A stretch of DNA of 64,000 nt, taken from Arthrobacter sp. StoSoilB20. Lineage in GTDB: Bacteria; Actinomycetota; Actinomycetes; Actinomycetales; Micrococcaceae. The position numbers were made by a program, and so were the translations under genes. The DNA is taken from NCBI RefSeq assembly GCF_019977295.1, contig NZ_AP024651.1:1426001-1490000 (forward strand), in the 5' to 3' direction. Of the stretch, positions 44,363 through 52,967 are shown piece by piece (the first letter of the stretch is position 1; every line of letters begins with the position of its first letter). Under the pieces are notes generated by a model, which was not told the DNA's origin, made no database searches, and saw nothing but the letters and a program-made list of their open reading frames with translations.

Positions 44363-45546
44363 GCGCTCTCCTCAAGGGTGGTCTGCTCGGGCTTGTGGCC
44401 GTCGCGGATGATGTTGGCCACTGCTGTTGCGCGCCGGCGGACGGAGTCGACGTCGGAGACCGAACTGCCCACGAGGTTCACGTGGCCTATCTTGCGGCCG
44501 GGGCGGACGGATTTGCCATAGGAATGGACTTTGGCTGCGGGCTCGTAGGCCAAGGCCATGGGGAAGGCGTTGAAGAGGTCCTGGTTTTCCCCGCCGAGGA
44601 AATTCTTCATGACCACCACGGGTGCCAGCGCGTCGGTTGCTCCGAGCGGAAGGTCCAGCACTGCCCGAAGATGCTGCTCGAACTGGCTGGTGATGGATCC
44701 ATCCTGCGTCCAGTGGCCAGTGTTGTGCGGGCGCATGGCGAGTTCGTTGATGAGGAAGCCTGCTCCGACTCCCGGGGTTTCGAACAGTTCCGCGGCCATT
44801 ACTCCGGTGACACCAAGCTCGTTGGCGATACGGAGTGCCGCTTCTTCGGCAGCTGCGGCCACCTCAACGGGAATGTTCTGCGCCGGTGCAATGACTTCGT
44901 CGCAGACACCGTCCACCTGGATCGTGTGGACCACGGGCCAGGCCCGGGATTCGCCGCTGGGGGTTCGCGCCACCAGCGCGGACAGTTCGCGGCTGAAGTC
45001 CACTTTGGCCTCTGCCAGCAGGGGGCTCATTGCCTGGAACCAATCGGCAGTGTCCTGGGCGTCCGCAGCGGAGTCCACGATCCTGACACCCTTGCCGTCG
45101 TAACCACCACGGGGGGTCTTCAGGACAACGGGCCAGCCAATCCTGTCGCCGAATGCCACGAGCTCTTCAACGCTGCTGACCGCGGACCACTCCGGGTTGG
45201 GCAGGCCCAGGCGGTCAATCGCTGCCCGCATCACCAGCTTGTCCTGGGCGTTCACCAGCGCATCAGGGCCGGGCTGGACGTTGACACCGGCATCCAGAAG
45301 GGCCCTCAGGTGTTCCGTGGGGACATGCTCATGGTCGAACGTCAGCACGTCCAGGCCCTTGGAGAACTCGAGGAGGGCGTCCAAGTCCTTGTAGTCGCCG
45401 ATCGGGGCTGTGGCCACGGCGGCAACAGCCGAAACGTCCACACCCTCAGCCAAAACTCGGAGTTCGAAGCCCAGGGCGGTAGCGGGCGGAGCCATCATTC
45501 GTGCGAGCTGGCCGCCGCCAACAACGCCAATTACTGGAAAAGTCAC
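44359..45546 (-). CDS. purK: N5-carboxyaminoimidazole ribonucleotide synthase
   Basis: ATP-grasp enzyme making N5-CAIR from AIR, bicarbonate and ATP (395 residues). [16 protein letters not shown] at the N-terminus, [12 protein letters not shown], the ATP-grasp stretch [55 protein letters not shown] and [36 protein letters not shown]. First gene of purK-purE-LCP-manA-femAB. GTG 45546 follows TAGGCT by 7 nt without a Shine-Dalgarno. Divergent from gtrA. Confidence 0.97.
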   Translation of the reverse strand: MTFPVIGVVGGGQLARMMAPPATALGFELRVLAEGVDVSAVAAVATAPIGDYKDLDALLEFSKGLDVLTFDHEHVPTEHLRALLDAGVNVQPGPDALVNAQDKLVMRAAIDRLGLPNPEWSAVSSVEELVAFGDRIGWPVVLKTPRGGYDGKGVRIVDSAADAQDTADWFQAMSPLLAEAKVDFSRELSALVARTPSGESRAWPVVHTIQVDGVCDEVIAPAQNIPVEVAAAAEEAALRIANELGVTGVMAAELFETPGVGAGFLINELAMRPHNTGHWTQDGSITSQFEQHLRAVLDLPLGATDALAPVVVMKNFLGGENQDLFNAFPMALAYEPAAKVHSYGKSVRPGRKIGHVNLVGSSVSDVDSVRRRATAVANIIRDGHKPEQTTLEESA

Positions 45547-45559
45547 AAGGTTCAGCCTA
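45544..45559 (-). promoter_or_regulatory. Leaderless promoter of purK operon
   Basis: On the minus strand TAGGCT, seven bases, GTG. Confidence 0.6.
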
Positions 45560-45687
45560 CCGAACCGGCAGCACGATCACGGATTCTGCCGCCCATAAGA
45601 CCGCTTTTCCACAGCGTTACACTCGGTGCGGGAGCCGATTTTGGCCTTCTCACAGTCTGCTCAAAGGCAGCGCGCGGAAAACGGCGC

Positions 45688-45693
45688 TAAAAT
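45688..45693 (+). promoter_or_regulatory. -10 box of gtrA
   Basis: TAAAAT, 45 bp before ATG 45738; predicted start near 45700. No clear -35. Confidence 0.5.
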
Positions 45694-45737
45694 GGAATCG
45701 GCCCACCGGCCCACCTATTCAACGGCCATGGAGGGTC

Positions 45738-46301
45738 ATGATCACCACACTTGCAGATCGCATCCGCGGACTTGCCTCGCTTTTTTGGCGTGAAGTAGCA
45801 AAGTTCGGCGCAGTCGGCGGTGTCGCTTTTGTCATTGACTCGGCCGTTTTCATCTGGCTGTTCTCCGGACCGATGCATGGCAGCGAGGTCTGGGCGAAGG
45901 CCATTGCGACGATCGTTGCAAGTGTTTTCTCGTGGGTCGCCAACCGTTTCTGGACGTTCCGCCACCGCAAGCAGGCCAACGTGGTCCGTGAGGCCGTGCT
46001 GTTCGCCGTAATGAACCTCGTGGGGCTCCTCATCGCCTCAGGGTGTGTGTGGTTCGCCAAGTACATCCTGGACCTGAACGACAAGCCGTCCCTGTTCATT
46101 GCCGGCAGCGTGGTGGGCCTCATTCTGGGCACCATTTTCCGGTTCTTTGCCTACCGGTTCTGGGTGTTCAACGAAGAGCTGGACGCTGAGCCCGAGTTCT
46201 CGCATGACCACGAGATCATCGACCTTCACCACAAGGCCAGGAGCGAGGCCGGAGCTGCCAACCCCGGCACCGGCGAGTTGCCGTCCGTTAAGAACGGCTG
46301 A
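45738..46301 (+). CDS. GtrA-family membrane protein
   Basis: Four-helix protein of 187 residues, a putative flippase for undecaprenyl/decaprenyl-linked sugars in envelope glycan synthesis. VAKFGAVGGVAFVIDSAVFIWLF, AKAIATIVASVFSWVANRFWTFRHR (typical NRxWTF), AVMNLVGLLIASGCVWFAKYIL and LILGTIFRFFAYRFWVFNEE are family motifs. ATG 45738 has GGAGGG only about 3 nt upstream, closer than normal, but the upstream open frame lacks similarity. Its last 14 bp overlap the end of the convergent TIGR03089 gene. Confidence 0.9.
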   Translation: MITTLADRIRGLASLFWREVAKFGAVGGVAFVIDSAVFIWLFSGPMHGSEVWAKAIATIVASVFSWVANRFWTFRHRKQANVVREAVLFAVMNLVGLLIASGCVWFAKYILDLNDKPSLFIAGSVVGLILGTIFRFFAYRFWVFNEELDAEPEFSHDHEIIDLHHKARSEAGAANPGTGELPSVKNG

Positions 46302-46983
46302 CCCGCTCGTTCTGCAGCAGGTGCTCAGTCACCTCCAGGTCCGGGTGGACCAAAACCACCGAACCGTCGCCGTGCCACGCTCCCAGTGAAGCTGCCAGGC
46401 AGGTTTCCAGGCCCTCGCTGGCCCGCACCAGCAGGCGGACGCCGGGTTCCTGGCCGGTCGCGAACTCTTCCATGAGCGCTTCGTGCGTGAGTTCTGAGGT
46501 GCCGCGCACTGCCGGGAGCTCCGCAGCGGCCTCGTTGTGTGCCATGAAGACGTCGCCGTGGGAGCGAACTTCCGCCGCGTAATCCACGACGTCGGATGGC
46601 AGCTCGCCCGGCCATCGCATGGCCAGGGCGGCCAGCGGCACGGCAACGACAGCGTCGAAGCCGGCCCCGGCATCGCCGTCGGGAGTGTCCGTGACGAGAA
46701 GGTCCGCGGAGGTCTGGTCGAAGACCACCTCCATTCCCAGCTGCCATGCAGCCAGCGCCCACACAAACGACTTCCAGTGCGCCGGGAGGTCCAGGCGGAC
46801 GGCCATGCCTGGCTCGGCATCAAGTTCGTCCTGCAAAAGATTGCTGGTCTTGGCCACCCAGTTATCCAGGACGCGGCCGGAAAGCTCAACCCGCTCCGCA
46901 TCCGGCCCGTACCAGGTCAGGCGCGGCGAGGTTGAATGGCCGGATCGCAGGGTAGTCATCAGGTTTGCTGCCGGGATGCTCAT
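46288..46983 (-). CDS. TIGR03089 family protein (AMP-binding-like fragment)
   Basis: 231-residue actinobacterial protein resembling the N-terminal part of acyl-adenylate synthetases: SPRLTWYGPDAERVELSGRVLDNWVAKTSNLLQDELDAEPGMAVRLDLPAHWKSFVWALAAWQLGMEV, then LLVTDTPDGD. It lacks the SGTTGxPKG P-loop and C-terminal domain, so catalysis as a ligase is unlikely. Mycobacterial relatives lie in the same LCP/whiB2 neighbourhood. CAAGAT lies 6 nt before ATG 46983 (weak leaderless match). Function unknown. Confidence 0.88.
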   Translation of the reverse strand: MSIPAANLMTTLRSGHSTSPRLTWYGPDAERVELSGRVLDNWVAKTSNLLQDELDAEPGMAVRLDLPAHWKSFVWALAAWQLGMEVVFDQTSADLLVTDTPDGDAGAGFDAVVAVPLAALAMRWPGELPSDVVDYAAEVRSHGDVFMAHNEAAAELPAVRGTSELTHEALMEEFATGQEPGVRLLVRASEGLETCLAASLGAWHGDGSVVLVHPDLEVTEHLLQNERVSRS

Positions 46984-47239
46984 GCGTCAATCTTGCCACG
47001 GTGGTCCGGCGCCGGGCTTGGGATTAGGGCCGGCTTTGTGAATTGCGACACATGCCATTTTGTCCAGTCGGTGGGCGCTTTGGGGCGGGGGCTTAATTTT
47101 CCGCGGAAATTCAATGAAAGTTCACGTAAATTGATCCAACCCTCCCATTTCCCCGGCAGGCAGGCGGCGGCACGGGCAAAATGTTGGGCGTGGCGCATCC
47201 CACGTTTCTCCGGATTCTTGATTATTATTCCGGCGCGGC
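46984..47239. other. Intergenic region upstream of the whiB2 promoter
   Basis: About 255 bp with no supported ORF. It has AT-richer patches (47090-47140 and 47215-47232), unusual for this genome, and probably carries regulatory sites for the whiB-type gene. Confidence 0.5.
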
Positions 47240-47269
47240 TTGACTGACGGGTAGTTACACGCGTGTAAT
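47240..47269 (+). promoter_or_regulatory. Promoter of the WhiB2-type gene with palindromic operator
   Basis: TTGACT, 18 bases, TGTAAT. A perfect 14-bp palindrome TTACACGCGTGTAA (47255-47268) covers the -10 element, so a dimeric regulator could block this promoter. It predicts a leader of about 85 nt. Confidence 0.65.
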
Positions 47270-47360
47270 TAGTAATCAAACGCCGCTGCACAGATGACCG
47301 GAACGTCGCCGGGAATCGGAAACACATCCAGGCAGCAGCTGCAAAATCAGGAGGGACGCC

Positions 47361-47906
47361 ATGGGGCAAGCGTTGCGTATCCAGGAAGATGCAGTCGTCG
47401 CAGAACATGCGTCGGTGAAATACCGTTCGCGGGAAGTGCCGGGGGATTGGTACGTCGACCCAGCGGATCCGGAAGCGGCAGACCGCTACAACCAAAATGT
47501 GCAGGACTCCTTGGAGGATCAGGCAACTGCCCTCCTGGCCGCACACGAGGCGCTGATCGGGGACCTGCCTGCAGGGCCGGAAGAAGACTTGGACGATCCT
47601 CCCATGGAGGTTCGTCGCCCGCTGGAAACACCGGGCCAGCCTGTATGGATCGGCCTTCCGGGCCAGGGTGACTTCGATGACGAAGGTGAACTTGGCTGGC
47701 AGACTGATGCGCTCTGTGCTCAAACGGATCCGGAGGCTTTCTTCCCGGAAAAGGGCGGGTCCACCAGGGACGCCAAGAAAGTCTGCGGGGCGTGCAACGT
47801 CCGTTCGCAGTGCTTGGAGTACGCCCTCGCCAATGACGAGCGGTTTGGGATTTGGGGCGGACTCTCTGAGCGGGAACGTCGTCGGCTAAGGAAGCGAGCG
47901 GTCTAA
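47361..47906 (+). CDS. whiB2: WhiB-family iron-sulfur regulator (WhiB2/WhmD-like)
   Basis: Wbl protein of 181 residues. Four cluster ligands are Cys119, Cys142, Cys145 and Cys151 (C-x22-C-x2-C-x5-C), followed by the turn GIWGG and a basic C-terminus ERERRRLRKRAV. The 115-residue N-terminal extension is acidic and longer than in most WhiB2 proteins. ATG 47361 follows AGGAGG. Placement beside DUF3499/metallopeptidase/LCP genes matches WhiB2 (Rv3260c), which acts in septation and growth with the primary sigma factor. The promoter carries a palindrome over its -10 box. Confidence 0.92.
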   Translation: MGQALRIQEDAVVAEHASVKYRSREVPGDWYVDPADPEAADRYNQNVQDSLEDQATALLAAHEALIGDLPAGPEEDLDDPPMEVRRPLETPGQPVWIGLPGQGDFDDEGELGWQTDALCAQTDPEAFFPEKGGSTRDAKKVCGACNVRSQCLEYALANDERFGIWGGLSERERRRLRKRAV

Positions 47907-47935
47907 TTCTCAAGGAAGTTCACGTTACCGCCGTT

Positions 47936-50900
47936 GTGGTTTCCCACAACGGCGGCGACTATCTCCCCAGGACACTGGCGGCACTGTCGGACCAAACCCG
48001 TCCGGCAGATGCCGCCATTGGCATTGATACTGGCTCCACGGATCATTCGCTGGATATGCTTCGCGAAGCCTTCGGCCAAGCCAATGTCACCACTTTCGCG
48101 CAGGCAAAATCCGGCTTCGGCGCAGCTGTTCAAGCGGGCTTGCACGAGCTGGCACCTGACAGGGGCGTGCCCGGCGATGATGCTGGAAACCGCCCTGGCA
48201 CTGTTGACTGGATTTGGCTCCTTCACGATGACGCCGCCCCGGCGGCTGACGCCTTGGCGGAGCTTCTGCATGCCGTGGAAAGGGCGCCGTCGGTAACGGT
48301 GGCCGGTTGCAAGCAGCTCGGTTGGGACAATGAGCGGCACCTCGTGGATGCCGGGCTTTCCACCAGCCGCTGGGCCGAGCGCCTGACACTGATCGACGCC
48401 GACGAAGTGGATCAGGGACAATACGACGCCCGCACGGACACCTTCGCGGTGAATTCCGCCGGAATGTTGATCCGCCGGGATGTGTGGGAGTTGTTGCAGG
48501 GCTTTGACCCCGCGTTGCCCGGCAGCGGCGATGACGTGGACTTCTGCTGGCGCAACTGGCTCGCCGGCAACCGGGTGGTAGTGGTTCCCAGCGCCCGGAT
48601 GTTCCACGTGGAGCACCGGCCCCATGGCCTGGGCACTTCATCTGCGGCACGTAAAGCCCAGATTCATTTGCGTCTCAAGCACACCCCCTGGTGGAACGTT
48701 CCGTTCCAAGCGCTGGGTGCGGTCTTCGGTGCCGTGGTCCGGCTGATGCTGAGCATTCTGGTCAAGGAACCGGGGTACGGTTTCTCGCAGTTCACGGCAA
48801 CCTTTGCCGCCCTGATGCGTCCTGTAGCCATCGCTCGGGGCCGCCGTGTTGCCGCCGGAACCCGCCGCGTCCGGCGTGCCGTGGTCCGGGGCCTCCAAAA
48901 GTCAACCCGCGAAGTCCGTGCCAACAGGCGGTCCCTGTTGGAGGCCATCCGTCCCGGCGATGAATCGTCAGCGGTCTCGGACCTCCTGGCACCGGAACCC
49001 AGCGGGGATGCCGCCGACGACTTTGTTGCGCTGGCAACCAATGAACGCGGGTGGGTAGGAACAGGTGCAGCCGCAGCAGCCCTGCTGGCCCTGGCCGCTT
49101 CCCTTATTGGCCTGCTGGGCCTGGTGCGCTCCGGAATTGTGGCCGGTGGCGGCCTCATCCCGCTGTCTGAAACGCCCGGAGACATCTGGGCCAATGCCTC
49201 CACATGGTGGATTTCCCTTGGCGCAGGCCTGCCGGGCCACGGCGATCCCTTCGGTTACGTGTTGTGGCTGTTGTCCCTCTTTGGCGGAGGGGACGGCAAC
49301 CCGGCCATGGCTTGGTTGCTGGTCCTGGCCATGCCACTCTCTGCCATTGGCGCATGGTTTGCTGCCGGGGCTTTGACGACGAAGCGCCGTTTCCGGACTG
49401 TTGCTGCCTTGGCATGGTCTGCCGCTCCTGCGCTGCTGGTCGCGATCAATGAGGGCCGCGCTGGTGCCTTGATTGCCCATGTGATGATGCCGCTGCTGCT
49501 GCTGGCACTCCTGCGTGCCTCAGGATCCGCGATCGGTCAAGGACGTTCACATCAGGGAACAGCCCTGACCCGGCGCCCTGCTCCCGTTCTCGGAAAGCCG
49601 GGCATCAATGGGACACCGTCGTGGACCGCCGCCGCCGCCGGCGGGCTTGCAATGGCCATTGTTACCGCCTCGGCACCGTCGCTTCTAGGACCCGTTGTTG
49701 TTGCGGTAGTCCTGTCCGCCGTCATCCTGGGACAGCGCGGCAAGACGCTGTGGTGGTCTCTTCTTCCCACTGTTGCGCTGTTCGTGCCGTACGGAATTTC
49801 GGTCCTGGACAGGCCGCGTGCCCTCCTGGCTGATCCCGGACTGCCCCTGACCTTCGACGCCGCGCCGATCTGGCAGCAGCTGCTGGGGCAGCCCTTGGCA
49901 TTCGACATCGACGGCGGCTTGACCGGCTTGGCGATCTTCGGCCCGGGCGCAGCACCCTGGGCTTTGCTGCTTGCGCTGCTGGTCAGTGCGCCGGTCCTGG
50001 TCCTCGCTGTGGCGGCCCTGTTCCTGCCCGGCAAGCGGACGGCGCTGGCCAGGGTGTTCTGGTTGGCAGCGTTGGCTACCTTGGCGAGTAGTTGGTTGGT
50101 GGGGCATGTCGCCACCGGCGTCAACAACGACGTCATCGTGGGGCCCTTCACCGGCCCGGCGGTATCAGCTGCCGGCATGTTGTTGCTCGGTGCTGCCGTT
50201 ACAGGCGCTGACAAGCTCTTTGGTGCGCCTCGCCGCACGACTGATACCAGCGGCCCTAGGATTCCTTTGCAGCGTGTGGCTTCCGGGCTTGTCCTCACGC
50301 TCCTCGTGGCCGGGCCGCTGGCAAGCATGGGCGCCTGGGCGGCCCAGAACGTTCTCCAGCCCTCGCCGGCCCCTGGTGCGTCCACGTCAGCCAACGCGGC
50401 CGAAAAGAAACCGTCCTCCTTGGGGACCGAACGCCAGGTATGGGCAGTGGACACCGGCACTTTGCCGGCCACCGCGGTCGATCGCGGACAGGGGCCTGAG
50501 CGTACCCGGACGCTGGTTATCACCAGTGGAGAACAAGGTGCCTTTACGTCCTCATTAATGCGCGGAGCCGGCACGACCCTGGACAGCTTGTCCACCATCG
50601 CTTCGGCCCGCACCATCATCGGCGCACCGGGCCGCGAGGAAATTGTGGACGATGACGCCGCCACGGCATCGCTTCGGCGGGCAGTGGCCACCATCGTGGC
50701 AAGCAGTGGAGTGGACCCGCGCGCTGACCTTGAACAACTTGGAGCGGGATTCGTAGTCCTTAAGGCCGCCGACAACGCAGCCCAACTGACTGCAAGCAGG
50801 ATTGACGCCGTCCCAGGCCTGGTGGCTGTTGGACAGACGGACGCCGGATGGCTGTGGCGGGTCTCGCCGCGGAACCAGCCGGCCGCCGCGGCTGCAGAGA

Positions 50901-51292
50901 CCACGCACCGCATCCGGATCGTTGATTCCAAAGGGACGACGGTTGCCAACCTCCCGGCCGAAGAAGTATCCGTGGATGCGACCGTTCCTGCAGGTGGGGA
51001 GGGCCGCAAGCTGGTGATGGCTGAACGCTCCGACCCCGGCTGGACGGCCTGGATGGATGGAAGGCAGCTCAAAGCCGCTACGTCCGGATGGTCGCAAGCC
51101 TTTGAGCTCCCCGCCAACGGTGGTGAGCTGGAAATCCGTTACACCAACCCTTGGGCTTTGTGGTTCGGCCTGATGCAGGCCGTGGTGATGGGGCTGACGC
51201 TGCTGCTGGCCATACCTGTGCCGGCGCGACGCACCCGAACCGGCATGTCGAGGGACGAAGTCTCCCTCCGTAAGGAGTACAGCAGTGTCTGA
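47936..51292 (+). CDS. Giant membrane-embedded GT2-family glycosyltransferase
   Basis: 1118-residue protein. Residues 1 to about 300 form a GT-A glycosyltransferase: VVSHNGGDYLPRTLAALSDQT, IDTGSTDHSLDML, WIWLLHDDAAPAADALAEL with the metal-site HDD, SGDDVDFCWRNWLAGNRVVVVPSARMFHVEHR. About 12 hydrophobic helices follow from residue 370, then an extracytoplasmic domain (about 820-1080) and a last helix near 1090. It probably glycosylates an envelope polymer. GTG 47936 cuts off the first beta strand; codons upstream read ...VHVTAVVVSHNGG with no ATG, GTG or TTG (see findings). Overlaps the DUF5719 gene by 8 bp. Confidence 0.88.
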   Translation: MVSHNGGDYLPRTLAALSDQTRPADAAIGIDTGSTDHSLDMLREAFGQANVTTFAQAKSGFGAAVQAGLHELAPDRGVPGDDAGNRPGTVDWIWLLHDDAAPAADALAELLHAVERAPSVTVAGCKQLGWDNERHLVDAGLSTSRWAERLTLIDADEVDQGQYDARTDTFAVNSAGMLIRRDVWELLQGFDPALPGSGDDVDFCWRNWLAGNRVVVVPSARMFHVEHRPHGLGTSSAARKAQIHLRLKHTPWWNVPFQALGAVFGAVVRLMLSILVKEPGYGFSQFTATFAALMRPVAIARGRRVAAGTRRVRRAVVRGLQKSTREVRANRRSLLEAIRPGDESSAVSDLLAPEPSGDAADDFVALATNERGWVGTGAAAAALLALAASLIGLLGLVRSGIVAGGGLIPLSETPGDIWANASTWWISLGAGLPGHGDPFGYVLWLLSLFGGGDGNPAMAWLLVLAMPLSAIGAWFAAGALTTKRRFRTVAALAWSAAPALLVAINEGRAGALIAHVMMPLLLLALLRASGSAIGQGRSHQGTALTRRPAPVLGKPGINGTPSWTAAAAGGLAMAIVTASAPSLLGPVVVAVVLSAVILGQRGKTLWWSLLPTVALFVPYGISVLDRPRALLADPGLPLTFDAAPIWQQLLGQPLAFDIDGGLTGLAIFGPGAAPWALLLALLVSAPVLVLAVAALFLPGKRTALARVFWLAALATLASSWLVGHVATGVNNDVIVGPFTGPAVSAAGMLLLGAAVTGADKLFGAPRRTTDTSGPRIPLQRVASGLVLTLLVAGPLASMGAWAAQNVLQPSPAPGASTSANAAEKKPSSLGTERQVWAVDTGTLPATAVDRGQGPERTRTLVITSGEQGAFTSSLMRGAGTTLDSLSTIASARTIIGAPGREEIVDDDAATASLRRAVATIVASSGVDPRADLEQLGAGFVVLKAADNAAQLTASRIDAVPGLVAVGQTDAGWLWRVSPRNQPAAAAAETTHRIRIVDSKGTTVANLPAEEVSVDATVPAGGEGRKLVMAERSDPGWTAWMDGRQLKAATSGWSQAFELPANGGELEIRYTNPWALWFGLMQAVVMGLTLLLAIPVPARRTRTGMSRDEVSLRKEYSSV

Positions 51293-52940
51293 GGACCAGA
51301 AACAGCCAGCTGAAGGTAAACAGCCAGCTGGAGGTAAGTCGTCACGTAGTGCAGGCAAAGGGGCTCGAAGTTCCAACCGGGGCGTTGTGACCGGGGTCCT
51401 CTCCGCGGTAGCCATCCTGGCAGCCGGCGGTGGGGCCGTCGCGGCGACCTCGATGATGCCCGAACCTTCCGGCGGAACCACCATGGACATCCGGCAGGCC
51501 GATGTTCCAGCGGGACGGGCACTGGGCGTGTGCCCGGAGCCTGCCCGGCTTGTCAATGGAACCGTGGTGGGAACCGATGCAGAGTTCAGTCCCGTGTCCA
51601 CTACAGCCGCCAGTGCCCTGAATGCGGTGGTACTCAGCAACCCGGCCGGTACGGTTCCGGGAAGCAAGGTGACAACGTTGGATGGAGCCGCTGTTGCTGA
51701 GATTGCGAAGGCTCCCACCAGCACTCCGACGCCAACTGCCGGACCTCCGGTGTTATCCGCCGCAGTGGCATCTCTTTCTCCAGTGACGGCTCCGGCCGTG
51801 GTGGGGGCAGATCCGCTGGGGAACGAACAAGCCTCAATGGCTGCCAACCTTAGCTACTCCGCCACCGATGGAGACCTGCGCGGCCTCGCTTCGGCCCAAT
51901 GCCAATCGCCGGGAAACGATGCCTGGCTCCTGGGCGCCAACACGGCAGTGGGACGCACGGCAGTCCTGAACCTCAGCAATGCCTCGGAGACTCCGGCCAC
52001 CGTGAACCTTGACCTTTTCGGGGAGCAGGGCCAGATCCAGGCACCCGGGGCGCGGGGACTCCTGGTAGCTCCCGGAACCACCCGCTCTGTGAACCTTGCA
52101 GGACTTGCCCCCAGTGAATCGCAACTCGCAGTCCACGTGCGCAGTACTGGTGGCCCGGTTGCTGCGACCATCCAACAGAGTGTCTTGCGCGGGCTCGCTC
52201 CCGGCGGTGTCGAATACCTTGCCCCTGGCTCCGGTGCCTCGAACCTGCAGGTGATGTCCGGCGTCGACATCCAGGACCCGGCGGCTACGAAAGCGCTGGC
52301 GGCTAAATCCGGTTTCGCCGATGCCTCGCCGGCGCTGCAGATCGCCGTCCCGGGTTCCACCGATGCCGTAGTGCAGGTGAGCCTTTACGGGGCCAACGGC
52401 GAACGGAAAGTACCCAGCGGGGGAGTGGTCACGGTCAAAGGTGGATCCGTAGCCACCGTGGATCTCGAGGGCATACCGGCCGGCACCTACACGGTCAAGG
52501 CCAGTTCCGATGTTGCCTTTGTGGCCTCGGCCCGGGTTACGCGGGGGGCCAAAGCTGAGGAAGCCACCGATTTTGCCTGGTCACCTTCCTCGGCCCGCCT
52601 CGGCAGCCAACACCTGGTGGCCGTACCCCGGAACGGGCAGCGGTATTTGAGCTTCGGAGTTCCCGAGGGGCGCGGCACGGTGACTTATGCTCCTGTGACC
52701 GCTGACGGTGCTGTGGGGAAAGCAGTTGACGTGGACATGTCCGGTGGAACCACATCGTTGATCGAACTCCCGGCAAAGTCCGGTGATTCGGTGGTGGCGG
52801 GGTATGTAGTGTCAGCCTCCGGCGACCCCATCTACGGTGCACTGGTCCTCGGTACCCAAGGGCGCGCGGACATCTCGGTAGTAGCTATCCAGGATGCGGC
52901 TGCCGGACTTGAAAAGGTCCCGGTCTCCGTCGGTTACTAG
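51285..52940 (+). CDS. DUF5719 family secreted/anchored protein
   Basis: 551 residues: a Lys/Gln/Ser-rich cytoplasmic start, a helix at about 34-55 (VVTGVLSAVAILAAGGGAVAATSMM) acting as signal anchor, then beta-rich extracytoplasmic repeats such as AVGRTAVLNLSNASETPATVNLDLFGEQGQ and AVVQVSLYGANGERKVPSGGVVTVKGGSVATVDLEGIPAGTYTV. Always follows the giant glycosyltransferase in actinobacteria, so a joint role in envelope glycan assembly is inferred. GTG 51285 lies inside the previous gene after AAGGAG. Only two cysteines (CPEP and QCQS), probably a disulphide. Confidence 0.87.
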   Translation: MSEDQKQPAEGKQPAGGKSSRSAGKGARSSNRGVVTGVLSAVAILAAGGGAVAATSMMPEPSGGTTMDIRQADVPAGRALGVCPEPARLVNGTVVGTDAEFSPVSTTAASALNAVVLSNPAGTVPGSKVTTLDGAAVAEIAKAPTSTPTPTAGPPVLSAAVASLSPVTAPAVVGADPLGNEQASMAANLSYSATDGDLRGLASAQCQSPGNDAWLLGANTAVGRTAVLNLSNASETPATVNLDLFGEQGQIQAPGARGLLVAPGTTRSVNLAGLAPSESQLAVHVRSTGGPVAATIQQSVLRGLAPGGVEYLAPGSGASNLQVMSGVDIQDPAATKALAAKSGFADASPALQIAVPGSTDAVVQVSLYGANGERKVPSGGVVTVKGGSVATVDLEGIPAGTYTVKASSDVAFVASARVTRGAKAEEATDFAWSPSSARLGSQHLVAVPRNGQRYLSFGVPEGRGTVTYAPVTADGAVGKAVDVDMSGGTTSLIELPAKSGDSVVAGYVVSASGDPIYGALVLGTQGRADISVVAIQDAAAGLEKVPVSVGY

Positions 52941-52967
52941 CGGGTTTTAGTCGGCTACTGGCCGGTG

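Noticed and set aside
45722..45730. ATG 45728 as a leaderless start for gtrA (TATTCA six bases upstream)
   Set aside because: It is out of frame with gtrA, gives only a short peptide, and TATTCA lacks the conserved final T.
49552..51117. 521-codon minus-strand open frame inside the giant glycosyltransferase gene
   Set aside because: Codon-position artefact of GC-rich coding DNA; Ser/Ala/Thr/Arg-rich with no domain, while the plus-strand frame is a coherent membrane protein.
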